From: Bacteroidales bacterium
GTDB taxonomy: Bacteria; Bacteroidota; Bacteroidia; Bacteroidales; Muribaculaceae
Reading direction: 5' to 3'
Assembly: GCA_020859755.1 (NCBI GenBank)
Contig: JAJBVP010000073.1
Coordinates: 1-41,131, forward strand
DNA: 41,131 nucleotides
This document shows, piece after piece, positions 24,101 to 30,038 of the stretch. Both the position numbers and the translations under genes were made by a program. Position 1 is the first letter of the stretch. Each line of letters begins with the position of its first letter. Below the pieces are notes generated by a model, which searched no databases, was not told where the DNA came from, and worked only from the letters and a program-made list of their open reading frames with translations.

Positions 24101-24861
24101 GGAAAGAGATAATCGAGGAGGGCAAGTACGACAAGAGCGAGTACTGGGAGGCGTTGGCCGACGACGCGGGGCTGGCCGAGACGCTGAAAGACACCCTGCG
24201 CGAGGCGTTGACCGAGGTGACGTTCGACTCGTTGCGCGACTCGTTCCTCGACACGCTGATGGACATGGACTCCGACGCGCAGGATTTCGCCGACGACTTC
24301 TCCGAGTACATGATGCGGGCGATACTCAACCAGAAGTTGGCCGAGCTTTACGATGACCGATTGGAGTCGTGGTACAAGAAATGGGCGGCTATGAGCGAGA
24401 GCGGCGACGCGTTGACCGAGGCCGAGATCGCCGAGCTGAGGGCCGAGTTCAAGACCATATCCGAGGACGCGGTGAAAACCCGCGACGAGGTGGCCGCTAT
24501 CACGGGATACGACTCGGCCACAAGCCAGAACGGCGGCACCAAGGGGAGTTTCAACACCGCCTCGCAGGAGAGCATAGACGAGCTTTCGGGACGTTGCGCG
24601 GCGTTGCTGGTGTCGGTGGAGGGCAACAAGGAGCTGCTCAGGCTCAACGGCGAGACGCTGGCCACGATAAGCGACACCGCGTTGCAGAGCCTTGACTTGG
24701 CCGGGGCGCAACTGGAGCTGACGAGGAGCGTGGACGACCTGTTGGCCGACTGCTCCATCCAGCTGCAGAGCATAGCCGAGAACACGTCCTTGGTGGTCGA
24801 GCCCATCAAGGCGATGCGTGACGATTTGTACGACATACGAACCAAAATAAAGAACTTATGA
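18172..24861 (+). CDS. tail tape measure protein
   Basis: A 2229-residue protein starting MPALKFEVEADYTRLVE. Long helical, Ala/Lys/Glu/Gln-rich coiled coils dominate (about residues 1-120, 390-850, 1270-1500, 1580-1730). Hydrophobic stretches near residues 856-893 (WSLNAVKVALSSMGIGLVIG) and 1765-1805 could insert into the host membrane during DNA ejection. Size and architecture are those of a siphophage tape measure, which sets tail length. At about 0.15 nm per residue the tail would be near 330 nm. It is on the opposite strand from, and 18 kb away from, the tail tube and chaperone genes. Confidence 0.9.
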   Translation: MPALKFEVEADYTRLVELKSEIARLEKAIEDVPAGSGAAMNELQQQLRAARGEFNTLAKAAQDSAAQMEAAMRRAQQMGQKPVAPRIKTAPFSSDAAKVRAEVDQTMRTLDQYGGKLTSAFKNASRLAGLSVPMMGMMGFLNKVKETTVAVEDMNASLETFLGSEAKVSQFLGDLKAYSPRNLFTFKELKGASKSLLATGMEADNVIPTIDKLSKIASATKANLSSVISSYNMAKMVGKVNSRQFRAWGNFGVDIKKELKAMGESVSGSSVTFSQLDRVINHLTGDGGKFANVMTDQLDLVSTHISTLQNNVDSMFAELGEDLKEPLKTLIDGAASLVKHWKEVAYVLEGLVVAGVANKLIKQMDTKMVNKSLAETKARYDAINDNYQPLPKKLAKAVKKGQITEERAREEVAQREFISRKGYNGMSSSEIRIERGRSEVGTQFRKLQNAQEKFHVARVQQKKVEEAAGDNPTTKQLKAIRSYRRQLAEYEDQMRAAAARIRAVRSTLTPKELREVDKTFGNKPQKDQVIAGAKTDPKITQEEKRAMNANADLQKRRAEEQAAHEKARKADTNRQRATSRVQQAEARYEQASQTSGGIQGWRDWWRARKEMKAAQKEERKAIRESRKARNEETKAVERTKQATKGLEASNKKLVKLGGQRVVDEKEAAQAVKATAAQAKAANKGLSDANVREKTAQSSLTSLKKQEQEAMAKMKRSEKTLAKYTNRYNESYKRNGANSPVTQRWGKSLEDVTRNAANTQREYLSISNKVKAAEEELANAKDNKARAEKIAARATQSHKEATETLARSQQQGTVVATKDTDAQQKDADSKKKTGDAGKGAAASQWLHNASMKAGKVAATALTWSLNAVKVALSSMGIGLVIGALTSLATWLFSSKKATEDLGEAAEKYGESAAKTVRNIKAQMSILNVANKKGKLHKSVLEELIKTYESVGVHIDRTKNLYDQLASKMDKVIEKIKEEGRQRIIARKIAAVQDQYEGLDKDFSKTTSHYIDFSGMKGSVQNAAKEIYAETIKNNADTLKALYDEYNALPDPNSATMPADEVRGIEKRMVEIKQQMWDIASKDVSEYAKSVGGSVDANLNNMPTLIMALQTYLKNVDALDTALDSLGRQAGITGDALKDEAGDTEYLNRTLEELKTSGEEYYLLKKQLNNEKLEDEHPMVVVTDLDKGIKKTEELKNKGDTVTKTPIVPSTDLTNVIALNNALDTTLSKIGEINGQGSDWANALGDVPGITPPPAPDKKENNLKYEKGTGILLMNPEDRQKEEKRAEERAKKEAELAEMWDHDTKTFEKQLKEATTNDQYRQLAAHAKTQRDQYSDQDSKEYKYWDTKYKYAQKMDKSNDKTDMAQQMWQARRAQEEQDKKNARQRIANQQKADELVLEQMREGEAKRIAEIRANAEKEREALRQSIEDKAKELEDFDRSQWKLLHPKDKDYRFVVTKEQKAKYKERAAELVGADVTNATINYHETRDIQQAQVDALQELRDYLIQYGDAVQQRMATVEKYNQQIADKETTPAQRLVLTKERNDALTQLQMAANNIDMGSVYSGMEKMFKGVYAAQLASARAYMESDEYKNSSEEKKREYRGQVRQLEQGAGQVQAVSFKQVAEDMEAYRQAILDNNKAQNALKKANKDVVDAENKYRQAIKNGTDQEEIDAAEKLKRAKDAKQAAQANASAATLNVETTQETAQNSSEILSTAMQGVVDGLSQITSGSLSGLYNGVNNISKAFKLMDLSKKAENAGKSVDEIAEQIQDVPIVGWILSIIDLFKDGISVVLEGLLDSIANLVEGVISDVFSGDLVETLVSGVGDVFQGALNAITYGGFNSWFGLGGGDLKKLIELEEDIAQENELLTNSIDKCSDEIKEARGGIKALTAAMEAVNFSDQKVENDRKLLESEMRYSGAHHSNAYYFDLSAWKSVNETLAAYERYSGESVGRMSGKGDWEALLNLSPEALDYIRTHNVAAWKEIIEEGKYDKSEYWEALADDAGLAETLKDTLREALTEVTFDSLRDSFLDTLMDMDSDAQDFADDFSEYMMRAILNQKLAELYDDRLESWYKKWAAMSESGDALTEAEIAELRAEFKTISEDAVKTRDEVAAITGYDSATSQNGGTKGSFNTASQESIDELSGRCAALLVSVEGNKELLRLNGETLATISDTALQSLDLAGAQLELTRSVDDLLADCSIQLQSIAENTSLVVEPIKAMRDDLYDIRTKIKNL

Positions 24862-25280
24862 CGAACGATTTGAAGATAAACGGCGTGGACGCTTGGACGG
24901 TGTGGGGCGTGGCCATGGGCGACGGGTTCCTCGACACGCTGTACGAGCCCTTGGACATGAAGGAGGCGGTGACATCGGAGTCGCGCTTGGAGGACGGGCG
25001 TCGCGTGGCGTGGCCCGCGGGTACGGTGCGGGTGAAACCCCGGTCGCTGACCCTCGAGTTCCTTTTGTTCGCCTCCTCTTCCACGGTGATGAGGGCGGCG
25101 AAGAACGCTTTCCTCGCTGTCCTGATGGCGGGGACGGTGGCGGTGGCGGTGCCCAAGGCCGGTAGCGAGGTGTTCAAACTGCGCTACACAGGCAAGGGGG
25201 CGACCCACGCGATGAACTGGCAGAGGACGCAGTGCAATCTCTCGCTGAAATTCGAGGAGGACAACCCCAAGGACAGATAA
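24858..25280 (+). CDS. distal tail-type protein
   Basis: A 140-residue protein starting MTNDLKINGVDAWTVWGVAMGD (start quoted in part: MTNDLKINGVDAW). Its ATG overlaps the tape-measure stop (ATGA), implying translational coupling. Proteins of this size with KINGVDAWTxWG starts follow tape measures in Bacteroides phages and probably act at the tail tip (distal tail protein position). The C-terminus (CNLSLKFEEDN) is beta-rich. No further tail-tip gene follows; the next genes are convergent. Confidence 0.6.
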   Translation: MTNDLKINGVDAWTVWGVAMGDGFLDTLYEPLDMKEAVTSESRLEDGRRVAWPAGTVRVKPRSLTLEFLLFASSSTVMRAAKNAFLAVLMAGTVAVAVPKAGSEVFKLRYTGKGATHAMNWQRTQCNLSLKFEEDNPKDR

Positions 25281-25319
25281 CGACACCCGGGCGTGACCGG
25301 GACTTGCCCGACAAGGCGG

Positions 25320-25347
25320 GGGCCGCTATCCTCACGGACGGCGGCCC
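25320..25347. terminator. bidirectional terminator-like stem-loop
   Basis: GGGCCGC (25320-25326) and GCGGCCC (25341-25347) form a 7-bp GC stem with a 14-nt loop between convergent genes. Only short T-rich sequence (TCTATATCT) follows on the plus strand, so strength is uncertain. Confidence 0.5.
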
Positions 25348-25374
25348 TCTATATCTCCATGAATCTACGAAAAG

Positions 25375-25800
25375 CTAATCTCTTATCTTGTCGAGAGCGG
25401 GGGCGGTATGGCTGGCGAACCCCGCGAGGTGGCGGGCGTCGACCATATCGCCGTAGGGGGTGCGGGTGACGGGCAGGATGCCGATGCGTATCGCGGCCAT
25501 CACGGTTTTGACCGAGCAACGGCAGTAGTCGGCGGCTAACCGCGGGCATACCAGCGGCGGCGTGTCTTGGGGTTCGGTCGGGGTGTACCAGTGGGAGCTG
25601 TCGCGGGGTGCGGCGGCTTTGCCGAACTTCCACATATGCAGGGCGGCGTCTACCTGAGCCCGGGCCATTCGGTACTCGTCCTCGCGGGTGTACCGGGCGA
25701 TGGGACGGCACAATGGGGCGCGGGTTGCCGCTATGGGGCTTTCTTTTGGCCTCTGCCGCGTTTTCTCCGCGCGGCTTGGCGTTTCCTTGTCTTGGGGCAT
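25375..25800 (-). CDS. excisionase/MerR-like DNA-binding protein
   Basis: A 141-residue protein. The N-terminal 45 residues are basic. Residues about 85-128 (VCPRLAADYCRCSVKTVMAA, then GILPVTRTPYGDMVDARHL) form a winged helix of the excisionase/MerR type: AADYCRCSVKTV as the HTH and ILPVTRTPYGDMV as the wing. A regulatory or recombination-directionality role is possible. No integrase is visible. It is the last gene of the leftward early cluster. Confidence 0.6.
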   Translation of the reverse strand: MPQDKETPSRAEKTRQRPKESPIAATRAPLCRPIARYTREDEYRMARAQVDAALHMWKFGKAAAPRDSSHWYTPTEPQDTPPLVCPRLAADYCRCSVKTVMAAIRIGILPVTRTPYGDMVDARHLAGFASHTAPALDKIRD

Positions 25801-25818
25801 AAGCGATGAGTTGAGGGG

Positions 25819-26133
25819 TTACTGGGTGTTTCGGGACGAAAGGCGGTTGAACTCCGCGCGGGTCTTGTAAATCTGGGCCTGCACGTGGGGATACACCGAG
25901 GACAGCTCCGTGAGCCTCGTCAGCGACTTGATGACGGTGGCGCGGGTGCGGTTCAGGGCCTCGGCGATGGGGTCGTAGGTGACTCTCTCGCCTCGGCAGA
26001 GGTTGGCGAACAAACGGCGGGCGTGGGCGGCGCGTTCGTCGCGGCGGGGGTCGGTGAGGTCGGTTCGGGAAAGCCCGGTCACGGCCTCCACGGCGCGGAA
26101 AGCGCGGTCGAAGATGTCTTGGCGCGTTGTCAT
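25819..26133 (-). CDS. DnaA domain IV-like DNA-binding protein
   Basis: A 104-residue protein. Residues 30-75 (RDERAAHARRLFANLCR, then YDPIAEALNRTRATVIKSL) match the C-terminal DNA-binding domain of DnaA, with the basic loop and the RTRATVIKSL helix in place of R-D-H-T-T-V-x-H. There is no AAA+ domain, so it is a stand-alone DNA-binding module, perhaps for the phage origin or transcription control. Its start overlaps the methyltransferase C-terminal gene stop (ATGA). Confidence 0.6.
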   Translation of the reverse strand: MTTRQDIFDRAFRAVEAVTGLSRTDLTDPRRDERAAHARRLFANLCRGERVTYDPIAEALNRTRATVIKSLTRLTELSSVYPHVQAQIYKTRAEFNRLSSRNTQ

Positions 26134-27224
26134 AAGAACAATTCCTCAAAGGTTATCCACTCGCCCTCGGCTTTCACTCTGGGCGCGGGGGCGAACAGGT
26201 TGGCGAATATGCGCTCCATGCAGGCGACGACGATAGAGTTGCCCGCGAGGGCGTATTGGCGGGTCTTGGAGATTCGGTTGATTTTCTCGGTGCCGTCCTT
26301 GAGGGTGGTGACCCACGTGTGGTTTTGGATGCGGTCGATGTTTTCCTCGTCGACATCCATGAGACGGAGGGCCTCGCGGGGCGTGATTTTGCGGATGCGG
26401 TACTCGACGCGGTCGGGTTGGATTGCGATGGGCGGGCATTTGTAGTCGGTGGCGCGGAGCGCGGGAGAGTGGCCGGAGCTGGGTGTCGGGTTCTCCTTGG
26501 CGCGGGAGCATGGGTCGGACATCACCACAGGCTCGACCAGCATTTGCTCGCGGTCGCTCATTGGGTTTGCGGCGATGGTGTAGGATGTGTCGCTGAAGGA
26601 GTAGTTGTCGGTGCCCCGGTCGCCGCATTTTTGCACCATCACCGCGCCCTCGTAGCGGCACAGGCCGTTGGAAGTGGCGGTGACCGTGGGGGATAGCTGG
26701 CCGTCGCCCTGAACGCGTCCGCGGCGGGTGTCGGAGTCGGGATATGACGCGTCGAACACGCCGCCGGGCGGCACGTCGATGTAGCCTTGGCGGGTGGACT
26801 GGCGAATGGGGAGCGGCACGTCGAGGATGAGCTGGTCGCCGTGGTTGCCGCTGCCCGAGGACACGGTCAGGCAGTCGTCGGCTGACTGGTCAACCTTGGG
26901 GAGGAGGCGTTTGTCGGCGAAGTCGTCCACGCCGTTGTTGGCGCGCCGCTTGGCCTTGGCGCGCTCGTCTCGCTGGGGCGTGAGGAGAACCTTGATTCGC
27001 TTGGGGTCGGTGGAGACGGTGTCGGAGGGCGCGGCGGTGGCCGTGTACTGCTCCTCGGAAATGCCCGAGCCCTTGTCGGAGTCGAAACCGCGGATAGAGC
27101 CGTCGGGCATCCATTTGTGATCGATACGTTCTTGTCTTGTCTGCATTGTGTTGTTGGTGGTTAAAATTATCGGTTGTGAGTTGCCGCCGCCGAGGGCGAG
27201 GGAGGGGTTGGTTTTTCGTTCCAT
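26130..27224 (-). CDS. C5 DNA methyltransferase, C-terminal half (motifs IX-X and TRD-like modules)
   Basis: A 364-residue open frame from MERKTNPSLALGG. The end carries C5-methyltransferase motifs IX and X: RKITPREALRLMDV and YALAGNSIVVACMERIF. The first 290 residues hold further target-recognition-like modules, for example SIRGFDSDKGSGISEE, GGVFDASYPDSDTRRGRV with GQLSPTVTA, and NYSFSDTSYTIAAN. Catalytic motifs I-VIII are in the separate frame at 28250-28999. The frame stays open upstream past the ATG, through unit 7 of the repeat array, and would fuse to it if the C7 tract at 27329-27335 were C8. So the true start may vary with tract length. Confidence 0.8.
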   Translation of the reverse strand: MERKTNPSLALGGGNSQPIILTTNNTMQTRQERIDHKWMPDGSIRGFDSDKGSGISEEQYTATAAPSDTVSTDPKRIKVLLTPQRDERAKAKRRANNGVDDFADKRLLPKVDQSADDCLTVSSGSGNHGDQLILDVPLPIRQSTRQGYIDVPPGGVFDASYPDSDTRRGRVQGDGQLSPTVTATSNGLCRYEGAVMVQKCGDRGTDNYSFSDTSYTIAANPMSDREQMLVEPVVMSDPCSRAKENPTPSSGHSPALRATDYKCPPIAIQPDRVEYRIRKITPREALRLMDVDEENIDRIQNHTWVTTLKDGTEKINRISKTRQYALAGNSIVVACMERIFANLFAPAPRVKAEGEWITFEELFL

Positions 27225-27336
27225 TGCTATGATGATTCGGGATTGGTAGTCGGAGTGGGTGCAGACCGCGGGGGCGACTCCACGAGGGGAGTAGACGCGG
27301 TCCTGGATTGAGGCTTGCCGTCCCCAACGGGGGGGT

Positions 27337-27373
27337 TGACGGAGCCTATTATGATGATTTTGTCGGGTGTCAT
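27337..27373 (-). other. TRD-like unit 7, part before its tract
   Basis: ATG at 27373 overlaps the restored stop of unit 6 (ATGA). It reads MTPDKIIIIGSVNPP up to the C7 tract. With C8 it would continue DRVYSPRGVAPAVCTH and run in frame into the methyltransferase C-terminal half. Confidence 0.55.
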
Positions 27374-27374
27374 A

Positions 27375-27521
27375 TCAACACGTAGGTTTGGACCGCCCCC
27401 CCGGAGACGCGGTCATCGCGGGGGCGACGTGCCGCGGGTCGTAAATCGTACCGCCGCGCGCTCCTTTGACGAAGGCGGGGTTGTAGATGTTGGTGATTAT
27501 GCGGGGCCGGGCTTTGTCCAT
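27375..27521 (-). other. TRD-like unit 6 (broken at G7)
   Basis: From ATG at 27521: MDKARPRIITNIYNP, then TIYDPRHVAPAMTASPGG to the G7 tract at 27396-27402. As assembled it ends RSKPTC. With G8 it would end AVQTYVLI with a stop overlapping the ATG of unit 7. Confidence 0.5.
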
Positions 27522-27610
27522 AGGAGGATTTTCATCACGTTGTCTTTGTTTCGGGTGAATGTGGGGGATGGGAATCGGGGGTCGTAGACCTTTCCGCTGA
27601 TGCCCTTGGC
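27497..27610 (-). other. TRD-like unit 5b (open, no own tract)
   Basis: This frame holds GRVAKGISGKVYDPRFPSPT and ends MKILLWTKPGPA, stopping just inside unit 6. It is not in the same frame as unit 5, so either a base is missing between them or it is a remnant. Confidence 0.4.
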
Positions 27611-27746
27611 GACGCGGCCAACAGCACGCGGAAGACGTCTCCATGATTGAGGGCAACCGTTGGGGCTACCCCCCCATATACACCACCTCACCCGCTTGGG
27701 CTTGGCTGGGGAAGATGTTGCCGATTCGGATTATTTTGGTTTGCAT
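27600..27746 (-). other. TRD-like unit 5 (broken at G7)
   Basis: From ATG at 27746: MQTKIIRIGNIFPSQAQAGE, then VVYMGG and an immediate stop after the G7 tract (27669-27675). With G8 it continues VAPTVALNHGDVF. Its start context, ATACCGAATGCAA, is shared with unit 4. Confidence 0.5.
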
Positions 27747-27751
27747 TCGGT

Positions 27752-27917
27752 ATCTATCGGTTTTGCCTTGAGGAGGATTCTCGGGGCGGGGTCGTGGAAC
27801 GAGCAGAGCGTGGGCGATACGCCCCGTGGGTCGTAGACAATATCCTGCACGCTGTTACCCGACCACCCCCCCCCTCTTGGGGTTGAGCGCGCCGACTATG
27901 ATTATCTTGGGTTGCAT
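27752..27917 (-). other. TRD-like unit 4 (broken at G9)
   Basis: From ATG at 27917: MQPKIIIVGALNPKRGG, then a stop soon after the G9 tract (27866-27874). With G8 it continues SVQDIVYDPRGVSPTLCSF and RILLKAKPIDTECKPK, ending just inside unit 5. This is the clearest one-base restoration in the array. Confidence 0.6.
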
Positions 27918-28050
27918 TCGGTATCACGATTACGTAGTTGTCGGCGTATCCGTTGGTTTGCACGGCCGGGGCAATCCCCCCCCTGACGCGATAGGGGCGT
28001 GAGGAGAGGTGGCCGAAGCCGAGCTGGAGGATGAACACGTCTTTTGTCAT
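27754..28050 (-). other. TRD-like unit 3 (in frame at G8), reading on out of frame
   Basis: From ATG at 28050: MTKDVFILQLGFGHLSS, PYRVRGGIAPAVQTNGYA, NYVIVIP. The G8 tract (27976-27983) is in frame. After the unit, the frame runs on through unit 4 in a non-coding-like phase to 27754. Confidence 0.5.
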
Positions 28051-28225
28051 TTCGTTTGGTTTGGATTATCACATAGAGGCCGGAGCCGTGGTCGCCGAGG
28101 TGGGCGGTGACGGTAGGGGCCGAGGCGCGTGGGTCGTAGACCTTGTCGCGGAAATGGGGGGGGGATAACTCAGCCACGACCCTCGGGGTCGGTGTCGTCG
28201 GGCGGTAGCTTGATGTAGGTGTCAT
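27902..28225 (-). other. TRD-like unit 2 (in frame at C9), reading on out of frame
   Basis: From ATG at 28225, 25 nt after the N-terminal half's stop: RVVAELSPPHFRDKVYDPR, APTVTAHLGDHG, GLYVII. The C9 tract (28156-28164) is in frame. Beyond about 28060 the frame is Arg/Pro-rich and looks out of phase. Confidence 0.5.
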
Positions 28226-28249
28226 ATTCTCGGTTACCCTCTCGGGTCT

Positions 28250-28999
28250 TTATCGTTCCCGATATCCCGCTGGGGGGGTGAAATTGGTGGAAAACCCGCA
28301 ACCCTCGGCCAGCTTGCGCTCGCAGTGGGCGATAACGCGGTCGACCTTGTCCTGCGAGAGGAAGTAGCTTTCGTCCACGTCGTCGTCGAGAACGTCGCCG
28401 AGGCACCGCGTCAACGGCTCGGGATCGGGGAACCGGTAGGGCTGGTGGTCGCCGAGGATGGAAACCATGAACACGCGCTCGCGGTTCTGCGGCACGCCGC
28501 ATTGGGTTGCGTTGACGACTTTCCAGTAGTTGGTATAGCCGGCCTCGCTCAGGTAGTCCTGGAGCCGCTTGAAATCGGGCATGAACTTCTTCGACACAAG
28601 AGCCTTGACGTTCTCCATCAGGGCGTAGCGGGGCTTTAGCGTGGTGATGGCCTTGACGGCGTTGAAAGCGAGGGATGAGCGGGTGCCGCTACCCTCGGCG
28701 AGGCCGTGCTGCAATCCCGCGCTCGAGATACTCTGGCATGGGGTCGACCAAGTTATGAGGTCGCAAGCGGGGGCGTTGTCCCAGTCAATTTTGGTGAGGT
28801 CACCGAGGTTGCGGTCGGCGTATTGGGGAAACACGGCGTTGTGGGCTTGCACCGCGTAGGGGTCGATCTCGCACCACGCCACAAGGTCGTAGTCGAAGTC
28901 GGGAAAAAGGGTCTTGACCCGGTTCAACGCCATACACTGACTGTCATATCCCGAGCAAAGCGTCATCACCCGGAGAGGGTTGTCTTTGTTGTAAACCAT
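28250..28999 (-). CDS. C5 DNA methyltransferase, N-terminal catalytic half
   Basis: A 249-residue protein starting MVYNKDNPLRVMTLCSGYDS. Motif I (SAM binding) LCSGYDSQ, motif IV STPCQSIS with the catalytic Cys, motif VI MENVKAL and motif VIII QNRERVFMVS are all present, so the catalytic core looks intact. It stops as TPPAGYRER after a C7 tract (28272-28278). With C8 it would continue PSGISGTIKTREGN and end 80 nt further on. All three frames stop before unit 2, so in this assembly it is a separate polypeptide. It would need motif IX-X and a TRD in trans (as in two-subunit M.AquI) or by reframing. Role: phage DNA protection from restriction. Confidence 0.85.
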   Translation of the reverse strand: MVYNKDNPLRVMTLCSGYDSQCMALNRVKTLFPDFDYDLVAWCEIDPYAVQAHNAVFPQYADRNLGDLTKIDWDNAPACDLITWSTPCQSISSAGLQHGLAEGSGTRSSLAFNAVKAITTLKPRYALMENVKALVSKKFMPDFKRLQDYLSEAGYTNYWKVVNATQCGVPQNRERVFMVSILGDHQPYRFPDPEPLTRCLGDVLDDDVDESYFLSQDKVDRVIAHCERKLAEGCGFSTNFTPPAGYRER

Positions 29000-29040
29000 T
29001 GGGGATTTCTGAATATTTATTCGGTTTTGGAATTGGATAT

Positions 29041-29418
29041 TTATGCGGTTTCAGATTTGCCGCCGCGGGGGCGTTTCGGGGCTCGGCCCGCGTGTCTGGC
29101 GCAGTCGGAAATCAGTTGGGGCGTTTTGCGCAACCCCATCTCCTTGGCCTTGCGCTTGACGGTCATCTCGCAGCAGCCGAGGAAAAGGGCGCAGACGCGG
29201 TCGGACACGTGGGGGTAGTTAGCGGCCATCCACCCGCGCTCCTCGGGGGTCAGCTCGCGGTACCGCGGGTGGTGGTCCCGCCACTGGTGCAGGCGGTACA
29301 GGAGTTGGGACACGCCGTGTTCCGTGCGCCCGGTCAGGGCGGCTATGTACCTCGCGGGGCAGCCCTCGGCGTAGAGGGTTTTGATTCTCTCTTTCTCGGC
29401 GGGGGTGTAGGGTCTCAT
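29041..29418 (-). CDS. helix-turn-helix DNA-binding protein
   Basis: A 125-residue protein with two HTH-like segments: YTPAEKERIKTLYAEGCPAR (residues 4-23), where PARYIAALTGRTEHGV follows as a homeodomain-like helix pair, and a second at VSDRVCALFLGCCEMTVKRK. The C-terminus is basic (APKRPRGGKSE). Similar proteins occur in Bacteroides phage early regions; targets unknown. Overlaps the upstream gene by 4 nt. Confidence 0.6.
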   Translation of the reverse strand: MRPYTPAEKERIKTLYAEGCPARYIAALTGRTEHGVSQLLYRLHQWRDHHPRYRELTPEERGWMAANYPHVSDRVCALFLGCCEMTVKRKAKEMGLRKTPQLISDCARHAGRAPKRPRGGKSETA

Positions 29419-29915
29419 CGGCGGTCGGTTTTGAGGATGTCAAGGCGGTCGGAGATGTAGCGGTCGAGGAGCAGGTGCAGGTCGGCGACCAGCTTGTCGT
29501 CCTCGGTGACGAGTTTCATGAGTCCCGCGCTCTTGCCGTCGAGGAAACGGTTGGTGTAGCGGCGGGTGATGGACTCCATCTCGGCGGCGTACTTGTCGCA
29601 GTCGCTGCCGGCCACGCCGACGCGCTTGAGGGAGGCTTTCAGGTCGTGGAAGCAGTCGTTGAGGAAGTCGGCGGCGAGAATCGTCTTGATGATTTTGTCG
29701 GGTACACCCTCACGGTCGAGGGCGGCGCGCTCCACCACGTCGGCGAGGGGCCGTTCCTCCTTTGCCACGGCCTCGGCCAGTTCCCGCTCCTTGGCGGTTA
29801 TCCTGAGCATCAGTTCGGAGGCCCGGGCGTAGTTGCGGGCCATCAGGAACTCGGCCATCTTGGCGCGGAGGTAGTCTAAGTCGCGTTGGACGCGTTGTAT
29901 CTCGGAGATTTTCAT
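29415..29915 (-). CDS. coiled-coil protein of unknown function
   Basis: A 166-residue, charged helical protein starting MKISEIQRVQRDLDYLR. The first 60 residues look like a coiled coil (MLRITAKERELAEAVAKEE). No catalytic motif is recognised. It is translationally coupled (ATGA) to the HTH gene downstream and lies after the DnaC-like loader with a 123-nt gap in which I see no strong signal. Confidence 0.55.
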   Translation of the reverse strand: MKISEIQRVQRDLDYLRAKMAEFLMARNYARASELMLRITAKERELAEAVAKEERPLADVVERAALDREGVPDKIIKTILAADFLNDCFHDLKASLKRVGVAGSDCDKYAAEMESITRRYTNRFLDGKSAGLMKLVTEDDKLVADLHLLLDRYISDRLDILKTDRR

Positions 29916-30038
29916 CGTAATTTCAAAATTGGGCTTTTATTTGCGTTCTCCCGCGTTTTCTCGGTCGGGGGTATACAAGTTATCATTTTTGGGGTGAGAA
30001 TCGAAATTAGGGGCATTTCTGCAAGCGAGAGAGGTCTT

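Larger units (their letters stand above)
27230..28278 (-). repeat. array of frameshifted TRD-like units with seven poly-G/C tracts
   Basis: About 1 kb on the minus strand holds tandem degenerate units. Each unit has a strand such as KIIIIGSVNP, then a VYDPRGVSPTL-like motif, then a short hydrophobic strand such as GLYVII. Tracts (plus-strand positions): G7 28272-28278, G9 28156-28164, C8 27976-27983, C9 27866-27874, C7 27669-27675, C7 27396-27402, G7 27329-27335. Conserved motifs lie in different frames on either side of five tracts. A length of 8 in T1, T4, T5, T6 and T7 would join them; T3 is already 8 and in frame, T2 is 9 and in frame. The tracts sit at different places in different units, so they were not simply copied. 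This is the TRD region of the methyltransferase. Confidence 0.75.

Noticed and set aside
26130-28999. Simple pseudogene reading of the methyltransferase locus
   Set aside because: Not excluded, but disfavoured: all catalytic motifs are intact, frame breaks coincide with G/C tracts, and one common tract length restores five of them. Random decay would also hit other positions.
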